DNA of 64,000 nt from Massilia sp. PDC64 (GCF_900101265.1 NZ_FMZS01000001.1:62001-126000); one strand, 5' to 3'. Shown: positions 26,407 to 35,966, numbered from the stretch's first letter. Notes: generated by a model from the sequence alone, not told the origin. A program made the numbers and translations.

Positions 26407-28008
26407 ATGGCGCATCCTTATCTTGCGGCCCTGCACGGGGTCGACATCATCCTGCCCGACGGGCGCATCCTTTTTACCGACCTGCACGAATCGTTCGGCG
26501 CCGAGACGGTCGGCCTGATCGGCCATAACGGCAGCGGCAAGTCCACGCTCGGGCGCGTGCTCGCGGGCGAACTCGAACCCGCGGCGGGCCGCATCGAACG
26601 TCTCGGGCGCATCCATTACGTCGAACAGCAGGCCGGGGCCACGTCTGCGCGCTCCCTGGCCGAGGTGGCGGGCCTCGATGCACCGCTGGCCGCCCTGCGC
26701 CGCCTCGCGGCAGGCGATGCGCGCGACGAGGACTTCGACATCATCGGCGACCGCTGGGACCTGGAAGCACGCTGGGACGCGATGGTCGCCGGCGCCGGTC
26801 TCGATGCGCGGCTCGCACCGCAGGCCCTGTCCGGCGGCCAGCACACGCTGCTCGCGCTGATCGGCGCCTTCTGTTCGGACGCCGATTTGCTCGTGCTGGA
26901 CGAACCGGGCAACCACCTCGATGCCGGCAACCGCGCCTTCCTGCTCGACCAGATGCGCGCGTGGCGCCAGGCCGGCCGCGGCCTGCTGCTCATCAGCCAC
27001 GACCGCGACCTGCTGGACCACGTGGAGCGCACGCTGGAAGTCCACGCGGGCGGCCTGCGCCGCTACGGCGGCGGATGGTCGCTCGTGGCCGAACAGCGCG
27101 ATGCGGAACTGGCCGCGGCGGGCGCCAAGCTGGAACGCGCACGCACGGAGCGGCGCCAGGGCGAACAGAAGATGCGCGACCAGGCCGAGCGCGCCGCGCG
27201 CAGGAGCGCCCGCGGCGCACGCGCGAAGGCGGACGGCGGCATGCCGAAGATCGTCCTGAACGCCCTGCCCCAGCGCGCGGAACAGACGGACGGCGCCCGG
27301 GCCGAACGTCATGCGCGCGAGCGGCAGGCGTTGCGGGACGACGTCGCGAACGCCTTCGCCACGTTCGATGCCCTGCACCAGCAACCGGTGTTTCCGCAGC
27401 TGGACATCGCGATCCCGCCCGGCCAGACGGCGCTCGCGTTCGATGGCCTCGTCGCGCGCCACGGTCCCCGTCAGCCGCTGGACTGGCGCGTGCAGGGCCC
27501 GGCGCGGATCGCGATCGCGGGGCCGAACGGCTGCGGCAAATCCACCTTGCTGCGCACGATCGCCGGCGAGATCGCACCGACGTCCGGCACCGTGCACGGG
27601 CTGCCCGGCGTGCTGCTGGACCAGCATTTAAAAATACTCGATCCGGCCCGCAGCCTGCTGGATCATTTCCCGACATCGCACGACGCAGGCCGCCTGCGCC
27701 AGATGCTTGCGCTTGCGGGGCTGGGCCCGGATCGCATCAGGAGTCTCTGCGGCGACTTGAGCGGCGGCGAACGCATGCGCGGCGCGCTGCTGCTGGCCGT
27801 GCTGCGCGGGCCGACGCCGAAACTGTTGATGCTGGACGAGCCGACGAACCACCTCGACCTCGCGAGCGTGGAGGCGCTGGAAGCGATGCTGGCGTCGTGG
27901 CCGGGGGCGCTCGTCGTCGTGTCGCACGACGGGCGATTCCTGGAGAAGCTGGCACTCACCCACCGGCTCGAGTGGGCGGTGGGTGATTGGCAGGCGCGAG
28001 AGGCTTAG
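26407..28008 (+). CDS. ABC-F family ATPase (ribosome-associated or resistance type)
   Basis: A 533-aa soluble protein with two ABC cassettes and no membrane segment. The first has Walker A GHNGSGKST, signature LSGGQ and Walker B LLVLDEPGNHLD; the second has GPNGCGKST, LSGGE and LLMLDEPTNHLD. The charged linker (about 235-310, Arg/Ala rich) is the region that in ABC-F proteins enters the ribosomal E site. CAGGAG precedes the start. ABC-F proteins relieve stalled or drug-bound ribosomes; whether this one is a resistance factor or a housekeeping protein cannot be told from sequence alone. Confidence 0.88.
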   Translation: MAHPYLAALHGVDIILPDGRILFTDLHESFGAETVGLIGHNGSGKSTLGRVLAGELEPAAGRIERLGRIHYVEQQAGATSARSLAEVAGLDAPLAALRRLAAGDARDEDFDIIGDRWDLEARWDAMVAGAGLDARLAPQALSGGQHTLLALIGAFCSDADLLVLDEPGNHLDAGNRAFLLDQMRAWRQAGRGLLLISHDRDLLDHVERTLEVHAGGLRRYGGGWSLVAEQRDAELAAAGAKLERARTERRQGEQKMRDQAERAARRSARGARAKADGGMPKIVLNALPQRAEQTDGARAERHARERQALRDDVANAFATFDALHQQPVFPQLDIAIPPGQTALAFDGLVARHGPRQPLDWRVQGPARIAIAGPNGCGKSTLLRTIAGEIAPTSGTVHGLPGVLLDQHLKILDPARSLLDHFPTSHDAGRLRQMLALAGLGPDRIRSLCGDLSGGERMRGALLLAVLRGPTPKLLMLDEPTNHLDLASVEALEAMLASWPGALVVVSHDGRFLEKLALTHRLEWAVGDWQAREA

Positions 28009-28472
28009 AGGAACCGGTCGAGAATCTTCCGGCTGCCCTTGTCGATCGCGAACATGTCGCGGATGAGGAAGTGGATGCCGTGGCTGTCCGCGATCAGCAG
28101 CGAATACGTGCCCAGCCGGCGGATGTCTTCCTCGCCCTTCAGCACGAATTCCGTGTCGCCGCGGTCCGTCTTCACGGTCCACGTGCACGGCGTGGCATAG
28201 CTGGACACGCCCTTGATCGACAGGATCTCGGGCATGAATTCGCGCCCCTCGAGTTCTTCCGTCACGAGGTTGCGGATGTCGGCCGGCATCGCGTCGAGGT
28301 CGTCGATCCACGCGACTTCCTTGCCGCCGTCGCGCACGAGCGAGATGCCCTTCGTGGGCGCCTGCACGGGGAACGAGCGCACGGGCGCCACGCCCACGAA
28401 TTCCTCACCCTCGGCATTGGTCAGGACCAGCTTGCCGAACGGGTCGCGCTTCAGTTGAAAAGTTGCATTCAT
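28005..28472 (-). CDS. DUF1854 protein associated with cyanophycin metabolism
   Basis: A 155-aa soluble protein of the DUF1854 family (starts MNATFQLKRDPFGKLVL; core VAWIDDLDAMP, EELEGREFMPEI and RRLGTYSLLIADSHGIHFLIRD). The family is known as a neighbour of cyanophycin synthetase genes, but the biochemical role is not established. It follows the ABC transporter by 3 bp and is surely co-transcribed with it. No catalytic motif is apparent; a regulatory or adaptor role for the transporter is inference from the tight coupling. Its stop overlaps that of the ABC-F gene, tail to tail. Confidence 0.88.
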   Translation of the reverse strand: MNATFQLKRDPFGKLVLTNAEGEEFVGVAPVRSFPVQAPTKGISLVRDGGKEVAWIDDLDAMPADIRNLVTEELEGREFMPEILSIKGVSSYATPCTWTVKTDRGDTEFVLKGEEDIRRLGTYSLLIADSHGIHFLIRDMFAIDKGSRKILDRFL

Positions 28473-28475
28473 CGT

Positions 28476-30761
28476 TCAGTCTTCCTTGCTGCCGTCGTCC
28501 GGGTCCTGGTCCACGTTGCGCGCCTGCGCTTCGTACAGGCGGAAATACGCGCCTTCGCGCGCCATCAGTTCGTCGTGGCTGCCCTCTTCCACCACCTGGC
28601 CGCGGTCCAGCACGACGAGGCGGTCGGCGCGGTGCAAGGTGGACAGCCGGTGCGCGATGGCGATCGTCGTGCGGCCCTGCACGAGGTTGTCCAGCGCCTT
28701 CTGGATTTCCTTTTCCGTTTCCGAGTCGACGGAGGACGTCGCTTCGTCCAGGATCAGGATCGGCGGGTCGATGAGGAGTGCCCGCGCGATCGAGATGCGC
28801 TGGCGCTCGCCGCCGGACAGGCCCTGGCCCCGCTCGCCCACCATCGAATCGTAACCCTGCGGCAGGCGCAGGATGAATTCGTGGGCGTGCGCGGCGCGGG
28901 CGGCGGCGATGATCTCTTCGCGCGTCGCATCCGGCTTGCCGTAGGCGATGTTTTCCGCGATGGTGCCGAAGAACAGGAACGGCTCCTGCAGCACGAGGCC
29001 GATGTGGCGGCGGTAATCCGCGACGGCGAAGCTGCGGATGTCGCGGCCGTCCAGCAGGATCGCGCCTTCCGCCACGTCGTAGAAGCGGCAGATCAGGTTG
29101 ACGAGCGTGCTCTTGCCCGAGCCGGAGTGACCGACGAGGCCCACCATCTCGCCGGCCTTGATGTTCAGCGAGATGCCGCGGTTGACGGCGCGGTTACCGT
29201 AGCGGAAGCCCACTTCGCGCAGCGCGATGTTGCCTTCGACCTTGTCCAGCTTGACCGGGTTGACGGGGTCGGGGACGCTCGAGACGTGGTCGAGGATGTC
29301 GAAGATGCGCTTGGCGGCCGACGCGGATTTCTGCGTGACGGACACGATGCGGCTCATCGAATCGAGGCGGACGTAGAAGCGGCCGCTGTACGCTATGAAT
29401 GCCGAGAGCACGCCGACCGTGATTTCCTGCTGGCTCACCTGCCAGATGCCGAAGCACCAGATGACGAGCAGGCCCAGTTCCGTCAGCAGCGAGACGGTCG
29501 GCGAGAACAGCGACCACACCTTGTTCAATTTGTCGTTGACGGCCAGGTTGTGCTTGTTGGCGTCGCGGAAGCGCGCCGCCTCGCGATGCTCCTGCGCGAA
29601 CGCTTTTACCACGCGGATGCCGGGGATGGTGTCGGCCAGCACGTTCGTCACCTCGCCCCACACCCGGTCGATCTTTTCGAAGCCCGTGCGCAGCTTGTCG
29701 CGCACGACGTGGATCATCCACGCGATGAACGGCAGCGGCACCAGCGTGATCAGCGCGAGCTTGACGTTGATGCTGAACAGGATCACGCCCGTCATGATGA
29801 TCATGAGGACGTCGGACAGGAAGTCCAGGAGGTGCAGCGACAGGAACACGCAGATGCGGTCCGAGCCGCTGCCGATGCGCGACATCAGGTCGCCCGTGCG
29901 CTTGCCGCCGAAGAATTCCAGCGACAGTCTCAGCAGGTGCTCATAGGTCTCGGAACGCATGTCCGCACCCATCCGCTCGGACACGAGGGCGAGGATGTAC
30001 GTGCGGCCCCAGCCGAGCGCCCAGGCGAGGATCGCGGACGCGAACAGGCCGCCCATGTACATGTAGACGAGGCGCGTGTCGATGTTCTGGCCGTTCTGGT
30101 ACGGGATCAGCACGTTGTCCATCAGCGGCATCGTCAGATACGGCGGGATCATGTGTGCGCCGGTACTTGCCAACATGAGCAAGAATCCGAGCAGCAATTG
30201 CCCCTTGTAGGGCCGGGCGAAGCGCCACAAACGGAACAGGGTCCAGGTCGACGGCGGGGTGTGCAGCACCTTCGTGCAGATCGGGCACTCTTCCTGGTCC
30301 GGCTCGAGCGGGGCCTTGCAGCTCGGACAGGTATGTTGCTCGGGCGGTTGCACGGGGACGCCGCTGACATAGCTTTCGACCTGGTCATGGAACTGGTCGA
30401 CGACGCGGATGGCTTGCAGGTTCTGGCCCAAGGTAAACCGCCAGGCGGCCAGCAGGCCGTTCTGGTCGACCAGTTCGAGGTGGCCGACACCCGCGTGGTC
30501 GTAGTGGCGCATTGTCAAACCGGCACGATATGGCCAGTCACGCCACATCGTGTCGCCGGGAGCGCGGGTGAGCAGGCGATAATTCGTGACGACGAGAATA
30601 CCTTTGACGAAACGTAATTTCGCATCGAGGTCAACCTCGACGCTGTTTAAAACGTTTTCCCCTGGCGCAAGCTTCTTCGCGACGTCCGCCTGCCAGTGCT
30701 CAGGCAGGAAACCGGCACTCGTTGCCGGCGGAACGGAGGGAATAAGTTGTTGAGTTGTCAT
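28476..30761 (-). CDS. cyanophycin-associated ABC exporter with PH-like and zinc-ribbon N-terminus
   Basis: A 761-aa half-transporter of the ABC type I exporter fold. Residues 30-125 look like a bacterial PH domain (VEVDLDAKLRFVKGILVVTNY). A Cys4 zinc ribbon follows at C145, C148, C159 and C162 (CPSCK and CPICT). Six membrane helices span about 185-500 and the nucleotide-binding domain about 540-745, with [17 protein letters not shown] and ILILDEATSSVDSE. The extra N-terminal domains are absent from ordinary MsbA-like exporters. It is divergent from the two cyanophycin synthetases. Substrate unknown; homodimer expected. Confidence 0.9.
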   Translation of the reverse strand: MTTQQLIPSVPPATSAGFLPEHWQADVAKKLAPGENVLNSVEVDLDAKLRFVKGILVVTNYRLLTRAPGDTMWRDWPYRAGLTMRHYDHAGVGHLELVDQNGLLAAWRFTLGQNLQAIRVVDQFHDQVESYVSGVPVQPPEQHTCPSCKAPLEPDQEECPICTKVLHTPPSTWTLFRLWRFARPYKGQLLLGFLLMLASTGAHMIPPYLTMPLMDNVLIPYQNGQNIDTRLVYMYMGGLFASAILAWALGWGRTYILALVSERMGADMRSETYEHLLRLSLEFFGGKRTGDLMSRIGSGSDRICVFLSLHLLDFLSDVLMIIMTGVILFSINVKLALITLVPLPFIAWMIHVVRDKLRTGFEKIDRVWGEVTNVLADTIPGIRVVKAFAQEHREAARFRDANKHNLAVNDKLNKVWSLFSPTVSLLTELGLLVIWCFGIWQVSQQEITVGVLSAFIAYSGRFYVRLDSMSRIVSVTQKSASAAKRIFDILDHVSSVPDPVNPVKLDKVEGNIALREVGFRYGNRAVNRGISLNIKAGEMVGLVGHSGSGKSTLVNLICRFYDVAEGAILLDGRDIRSFAVADYRRHIGLVLQEPFLFFGTIAENIAYGKPDATREEIIAAARAAHAHEFILRLPQGYDSMVGERGQGLSGGERQRISIARALLIDPPILILDEATSSVDSETEKEIQKALDNLVQGRTTIAIAHRLSTLHRADRLVVLDRGQVVEEGSHDELMAREGAYFRLYEAQARNVDQDPDDGSKED

Positions 30762-31104
30762 GTGATGCCGCCGGTAAAGGCAAAGTTTCCGGTTCTATTT
30801 AGGAGTAGAGCAGCCAAAGGCTGGCAGATCTGTACGATGGAACGTTGCGAGCGGTGTTGCCGTTGACACGCGCACCTTCCGAAACGCGAAGCGCCGGAGT
30901 GTACGGTATTCTATCGGAGGGGCCAGACTGGCAGAAATCGGTTCGGCACGGTAAGCTTCGTTCCGGCAAGTATACAACATGTGCATTATGGAAAGAGAGG
31001 AAGGCGGTGACCGCGATCCGGCAACCGGCTTTAAAACCATCGATGTGCAAACATAGGCAACGCCACGCGATGAGAGAGCGGTCGTCGCGTGGCTGGATAT
31101 TTTC
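30762..31104. other. divergent intergenic region of the cyanophycin locus
   Basis: 343 bp between the exporter and first synthetase. It must hold both promoters, but I find no convincing -35/-10 pair: a TTGACA at 30863-30868 has no matching -10. No long palindrome is seen. The synthetase start at 31105 has only a weak ribosome binding site (GGCTGGAT). Confidence 0.5.
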
Positions 31105-33282
31105 ATGACAAATAAGAAAGACATTGCAATTCTTCGTGTAAACCACCTGCGTGGACCGAACATCTGGACCTACCGCCCTGTCATCGAAACGTGGCTCGAC
31201 ATCGGCGAACTCGAAGAATGTCCTTCGAATAAACTTCCCGGCTTGTATGAACGCCTGACCGCCTGGCTGCCGGGCCTGATCGAACACCGCTGCGGCGTCG
31301 GCGAACGGGGCGGCTTCCTGGAACGCCTGCGCGACGGCACCTGGGCCGGTCACATCCTCGAACACATCGTCCTCGAATTGCAGAACCTGGCCGGCATGAA
31401 GACCGGCTTCGGTAAAACCCGCTCCACCGCGGACCACGGCATTTATAAAATGGCATTCCGCACGCGCGACGAAACCGTCGGCCGCGCCGCCCTGCAAGCG
31501 GGCCATGCGCTGCTGATGGCCGCCATCAACGACACCCCGTTCGACCTGCAGGCGAAAGTCGCGGAACTGACGGAACTGGTCGACCGCTACTGCCTGGGCC
31601 CGTCGACCGGCCACATCGTCGACGCGGCCACCGACCGCCGCATCCCGTCGATCCGCCTGACCGAAGGCAACCTCGTACAGCTGGGCCACGGCAGCGCGCA
31701 GCGCCGCATCTGGACGGCCGAGACGGACCGCACGAGCGCCATCGGCGAATCCATCGCCAGCGACAAGGACCTCACCAAGACCCTGCTCGCCTCCTGCGGC
31801 GTGCCGGTACCGGAAGGCTCCGTGGTCCGCAGCGCGGCAGCGGCGTGGGAAGAAGCGCAGGACATCGGCCTGCCCGTCGCCATCAAACCCGTCGACGGCA
31901 ACCATGGCCGCGGCGTGTCGCTGAACCTGATGTCGGAAGCGGACGTGCATGCCGCCTACGCCATCGCCTCCGAGGAGGGCGATTCCACCGCCGTCCTCGT
32001 CGAGCGCTTCATTCCCGGCAACGAACACCGCCTGCTCGTCGTCGGCTCGAAGGTCGTCGCGGCCGCGAAAGGCGAATCCCTGTGGGTCGTCGGCGACGGG
32101 CAATCCACCGTCACGCAGCTGTGCGACAGCCAGATCAACATCGATCCGCGCCGCGGCAATTCCGAAGAATTCCCGCTGTCCCCCGTCGTGCCGGCCGAAA
32201 GCGATGAAGTGAAACTGGACCTGAAACGCCAGGGCCTCACGCCGGATTCCGTCCCGCAGGCTGGCCAGAAAGTGCTGATCCAGTTGAACGGCAACGTGGC
32301 GGACGACGTCACGGACGAGGTCCACCCCGACGTCGCGTACGTGGCCGCGCTGGCCGCGCGCGTCGTGGGCCTGGACATCGCCGGCATCGACCTCGTATGC
32401 GAAGACATCTCGCGTCCGCTGGAAGAGCAGCGCGGCGCCATCATCGAAGTCAATTCCAGCCCGGGCCTGCTCGCGCACATCAAGCCCGCCAAGGGCGAGC
32501 CGCGCAACGTGGGCAAGGCCATCGTCGAGCACCTGTTCGCGGAAGGCGAGACGGGCCGCATCCCGCTCGTGGGCGTCACCGGCACGACGGATGCCGCGCT
32601 CGCCGCGCGCCTCGTCGGCACCGTGCTGAACCTGTCCGGCAAACACGTGGGCGTGGCCAACCGCGAAGGCCTGTTCCTCGACGGCCGCCAGGTCACGGCG
32701 CAGGACGGCACCCGCTTCGACGCCGGCCAGCGCCTCCTGATCAACCGCACCGTGCAGGCCGCCGTATTCGAATCGAACGCGCGCACGATCCTGACCGAAG
32801 GCCTGCCGTACGACCGCTGCCTCGTCGGCATCGTGACGGACATGGGCGAGGTGGCCGACGTGGCCGACCTGTACGTGCGCGACGACGATGCGCTGTACAA
32901 CGTCGTGCGCAGCCAGGTCGACGTCGTGCTGTCCGACGGCGCGGCCGTGCTGAACGCGGCCGATGCGCGCGTCGCGGAGCTGGCCGAACTGTCCGACGGC
33001 GCCGTGCTGTTCTACGCGCAGGACGAAGCCAACGAGACGCTGGCCGCGCACCGCGCCGCCGGCGGCCGCGTGGCATTCGTGCGCAACAACCACATCGTCC
33101 TGGCCCAGGGCGGCGAGGAAATGCCGTTGCTGGGCATCGACAAAGTGAAACCCGCCACCGCCGCCCGGCCGGATGCCCTGCTCGCGGCCGCGCTGGCCGG
33201 CTGGGCGCTGGACGTGCCGACGGACCTGATCTGCGCCGGCCTGCGCACCTTCGACCCGGCCGGCAAAAAGAAAAAGGCCTGA
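31105..33282 (+). CDS. cyanophycin synthetase paralogue with degenerate Mur-ligase domain (CphA2-like)
   Basis: A 725-aa CphA homologue. The N domain (1-160) and the ATP-grasp G domain (about 220-475) are intact, with VAIKPVDGNHGRGVSL and EVNSSPGLLAHIKP. In the M domain the P-loop GTNGKTT of CphA is replaced by GTTDAAL near residue 490, and the GDHLG motif is gone (GIVTDMGEVADVADL). The C-terminal Mur-ligase lobe is missing and the protein ends in KKKKA. It could therefore use only the ATP-grasp site, like CphA2 enzymes that join ready-made Asp-Arg dipeptides, or act as partner of the full-length CphA encoded 65 bp downstream. The function is inferred. Confidence 0.88.
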   Translation: MTNKKDIAILRVNHLRGPNIWTYRPVIETWLDIGELEECPSNKLPGLYERLTAWLPGLIEHRCGVGERGGFLERLRDGTWAGHILEHIVLELQNLAGMKTGFGKTRSTADHGIYKMAFRTRDETVGRAALQAGHALLMAAINDTPFDLQAKVAELTELVDRYCLGPSTGHIVDAATDRRIPSIRLTEGNLVQLGHGSAQRRIWTAETDRTSAIGESIASDKDLTKTLLASCGVPVPEGSVVRSAAAAWEEAQDIGLPVAIKPVDGNHGRGVSLNLMSEADVHAAYAIASEEGDSTAVLVERFIPGNEHRLLVVGSKVVAAAKGESLWVVGDGQSTVTQLCDSQINIDPRRGNSEEFPLSPVVPAESDEVKLDLKRQGLTPDSVPQAGQKVLIQLNGNVADDVTDEVHPDVAYVAALAARVVGLDIAGIDLVCEDISRPLEEQRGAIIEVNSSPGLLAHIKPAKGEPRNVGKAIVEHLFAEGETGRIPLVGVTGTTDAALAARLVGTVLNLSGKHVGVANREGLFLDGRQVTAQDGTRFDAGQRLLINRTVQAAVFESNARTILTEGLPYDRCLVGIVTDMGEVADVADLYVRDDDALYNVVRSQVDVVLSDGAAVLNAADARVAELAELSDGAVLFYAQDEANETLAAHRAAGGRVAFVRNNHIVLAQGGEEMPLLGIDKVKPATAARPDALLAAALAGWALDVPTDLICAGLRTFDPAGKKKKA

Positions 33283-33347
33283 TAACGATACGTGCCCGGC
33301 AGCCAGACCTGACCGGGCCGATGCCGCAAGACCCTAAAGGAAAGACT

Positions 33348-35918
33348 ATGGAAGTATCACGCGTCCGGGCCCTGCGCGGTCCCAACCTCTGGAGCCACCA
33401 CACGTCGATCGAAGCGATCGTCGCCTGCACGCCCGACGAGGAATCGATCGGCGCCCTGCCCGGCTTCGAGACGCGCCTGCGCGCCCTGTTCCCGGAAATC
33501 TGGCCGCTGCAGCCGACCGGCCATGACGACACGATCCCGCTGGCCCAGGTGCTGGAAGTCGCCGCGCTGGCCCTGCAGGCGCAGGCGGGGTGCCCCGTCA
33601 CGTTCAGCCGCACGACGGCCGCGCCGGAGCGCGGGATTTACCAGGTCGTCGTCGAGTACAGCGAGGAAGACGTCGGCCGCCTGGCCATGGACCTGGCCGA
33701 GCAGCTGTGCGCCGCGGCCCGCAACGACCAGCCGTTCGATCTCGAAGGCGCGCTGAAGCAGCTGCGCGACTTGGACGAAGACGTGCGCCTCGGCCCGTCG
33801 ACGGGTTCCATCGTGCACGCAGCCGTCGCGCGCGGCATCCCGTACCGCCGCCTGACCGAGGGCAGCCTCGTGCAGTTCGGCTGGGGCAGCCGCCAGCGCC
33901 GTATCCAGGCCGCCGAGATCGACGCCACCGGCGCCATCGCGGAATCCATCGCCCAGGACAAGGAACTGACCAAGACCCTGCTGAACGCGGCCGGTGTGCC
34001 CGTGCCGCTGGGCCGCAGCGTGAGCGACCCGGACGACGCATGGGCCGCCGCGCAGGAAATCGGCCTGCCGGTCGTGATCAAGCCGAAGGACGGCAACCAG
34101 GGCAAGGGCGTGACCGTGAACGTCACCACGCGCGAACAGCTGGACAAGGGCTTTGCCGCCGCGTCCGAGTTCCGCGACGACATCATGGTCGAAAAATACC
34201 TGCCGGGCCATGACTACCGCCTGCTCGTCGTCGGCAACAAGCTCGTCGCCGCCGCCCGCCGCGACCCGCCGCACGTCGTGGGCGATGGCGTGCACACGGT
34301 GCGCCAGCTCGTCGACATCGTCAACAAGGACCCGCGCCGCGGCGACGGCCACGCGACGTCGCTCACGAAGATCCGCTTCGACGACATCGCCCTCGCCTCG
34401 CTGGCCAAGCAGGGCTACGACGCGGAATCGGTCCCGCCGAAGGGCCAGCGCGTCACCCTGCGCAACAACGCGAACCTGTCGACGGGCGGCTCCGCCACCG
34501 ACGTGACGGACGACGTCCATCCGGAAGTGGCGGCCCGCGCGATCGCGGCCGCGCACATGGTCGGCCTGGACATCTGCGGCGTCGACCTCGTGTGCGACAG
34601 CGTCCTGAAGCCGATCGAAGAGCAAGGCGGCGGCATCGTCGAAGTGAACGCCGCGCCGGGCCTGCGCATGCACATCTCGCCGTCGTTCGGCAAGGGCCGC
34701 GCCGTCGGCGAAGCCATCATGGACACCCTGTACGCCCCGGGCGACGACGGCCGCATCCCGGTCGTCGCCGTGACGGGCACGAACGGCAAGACGACGACCG
34801 TGCGCCTGATCGCGCACCTGCTCGCGAGCTCGGGCCTGCGCACCGGCATGACGAACACGGACGGCGTGTACATCCAGGGCCGCCGCATCGACAGCGGCGA
34901 CTGCAGCGGCCCGCGCAGCGCGCGCAACGTGCTGCTGCACCCGGACGTGGACGCGGCCGTGTTCGAGACGGCGCGCGGCGGCATCCTGCGCGAAGGTCTC
35001 GCGTACGACCGCTGCCAGGTCGGCGTCGTCACCAACATCGGTTCCGGCGACCACCTGGGCCTGAACTACATCACCACGCTGGAAGACCTCGCGGTACTGA
35101 AGCGCGTGATCGTGCAGAACGTCGCGCCGAACGGCATGGCGGTGCTGAACGCGGCCGACCCGATCGTCGCCGCCATGGCCGAGAACACGAAGGGCGACAT
35201 CACCTACTTCGCCGCCGACTGCTCGCTGCCCATCATGCAGAAGCACCGCGCGCAGGGCCGCCGCATCGTCTACGTCGACAAGGGCCACCTCGTCGCCGCG
35301 CAGGGCAAGAACGAAGAGCGCGTGCCGCTGGCCGAGGTCCCGATCACCCGGGGCGGCGTGATCGGCTTCCAGGTCGAGAACGTGATGGCCGCCGTGGCCG
35401 CCGCGTGGGCCGTGAACATCTCGTGGGACGCGATCCGTCTCGGCCTCAAGACGTTCGTCGGCGAAAGCGACAACGCCCCGGGCCGCTTCAACGTGTTCGA
35501 CTACCGCGGCGCGACGGTGATCGCGGACTACGGCCACAACCCGGACGCGATCCAGGCCCTGGTGAACGCCGTCGAATCGATGCCGGCCAAGCGTCGCTCG
35601 GTGGTGATCTCGGGCGCCGGCGACCGCCGCGACGAGGACATCCGCGACCAGACCCGCATCCTGGGTAAAGCGTTCGACGACGTGCTGCTGTACGAAGACC
35701 AGTGCCAGCGCGGCCGCTCGGAAGGCGAAGTCGTCGCGCTGCTGCGCGAGGGTCTGGCCGGCGCGCCGCGCACCACGCACATCGAAGAGATCAAGGGCGA
35801 GTTCGTCGCCATCGACCGGGCGCTGGAACGTCTGCAGCCGGGCGATCTGTCGCTGATCCTGATCGACCAGGTCGACGAGGCGCTGGCGCACATCGCCAAG
35901 CGGGTGAAGGAAGGCTGA
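33348..35918 (+). CDS. cphA: cyanophycin synthetase
   Basis: An 856-aa enzyme that builds the multi-L-arginyl-poly-L-aspartate storage polymer with ATP. The ATP-grasp domain has VIKPKDGNQGKGVTV and EVNAAPGLRMHISPS; the Mur-ligase-like domain has VTGTNGKTTTVRL (about 470-482), ARGGILREGLAYD, TNIGSGDHLG and ADYGHNPDA. All features of CphA1 are present and the length is typical. The start at 33348 follows AAAGGAAAG; a nearby ATG at 33321 in frame is an alternative. It is co-transcribed with the degenerate paralogue and ends at a clear terminator. No cyanophycinase or isoaspartyl dipeptidase gene lies in the window. Confidence 0.95.
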   Translation: MEVSRVRALRGPNLWSHHTSIEAIVACTPDEESIGALPGFETRLRALFPEIWPLQPTGHDDTIPLAQVLEVAALALQAQAGCPVTFSRTTAAPERGIYQVVVEYSEEDVGRLAMDLAEQLCAAARNDQPFDLEGALKQLRDLDEDVRLGPSTGSIVHAAVARGIPYRRLTEGSLVQFGWGSRQRRIQAAEIDATGAIAESIAQDKELTKTLLNAAGVPVPLGRSVSDPDDAWAAAQEIGLPVVIKPKDGNQGKGVTVNVTTREQLDKGFAAASEFRDDIMVEKYLPGHDYRLLVVGNKLVAAARRDPPHVVGDGVHTVRQLVDIVNKDPRRGDGHATSLTKIRFDDIALASLAKQGYDAESVPPKGQRVTLRNNANLSTGGSATDVTDDVHPEVAARAIAAAHMVGLDICGVDLVCDSVLKPIEEQGGGIVEVNAAPGLRMHISPSFGKGRAVGEAIMDTLYAPGDDGRIPVVAVTGTNGKTTTVRLIAHLLASSGLRTGMTNTDGVYIQGRRIDSGDCSGPRSARNVLLHPDVDAAVFETARGGILREGLAYDRCQVGVVTNIGSGDHLGLNYITTLEDLAVLKRVIVQNVAPNGMAVLNAADPIVAAMAENTKGDITYFAADCSLPIMQKHRAQGRRIVYVDKGHLVAAQGKNEERVPLAEVPITRGGVIGFQVENVMAAVAAAWAVNISWDAIRLGLKTFVGESDNAPGRFNVFDYRGATVIADYGHNPDAIQALVNAVESMPAKRRSVVISGAGDRRDEDIRDQTRILGKAFDDVLLYEDQCQRGRSEGEVVALLREGLAGAPRTTHIEEIKGEFVAIDRALERLQPGDLSLILIDQVDEALAHIAKRVKEG

Positions 35919-35940
35919 CGCCGTCTGACTGTTGTTCCGG

Positions 35941-35966
35941 AACGGGCGCCGCGAGCGCCCGTTTTG
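35941..35966 (+). terminator. rho-independent terminator of the cyanophycin synthetase operon
   Basis: A 9-bp stem AACGGGCGC / GCGCCCGTT with a 5-base loop runs into TTTT, 23 bp past the cphA stop. Confidence 0.8.

Noticed and set aside
30863..30890. TTGACA as the -35 of the cyanophycin operon
   Set aside because: No acceptable -10 at 16-19 bp.
32397..33347. Upstream extension of cphA into the paralogue
   Set aside because: The extension is a wrong-frame reading of the first synthetase gene; the ATG at 33348 has AAAGGAAAG and gives the normal N-terminus.
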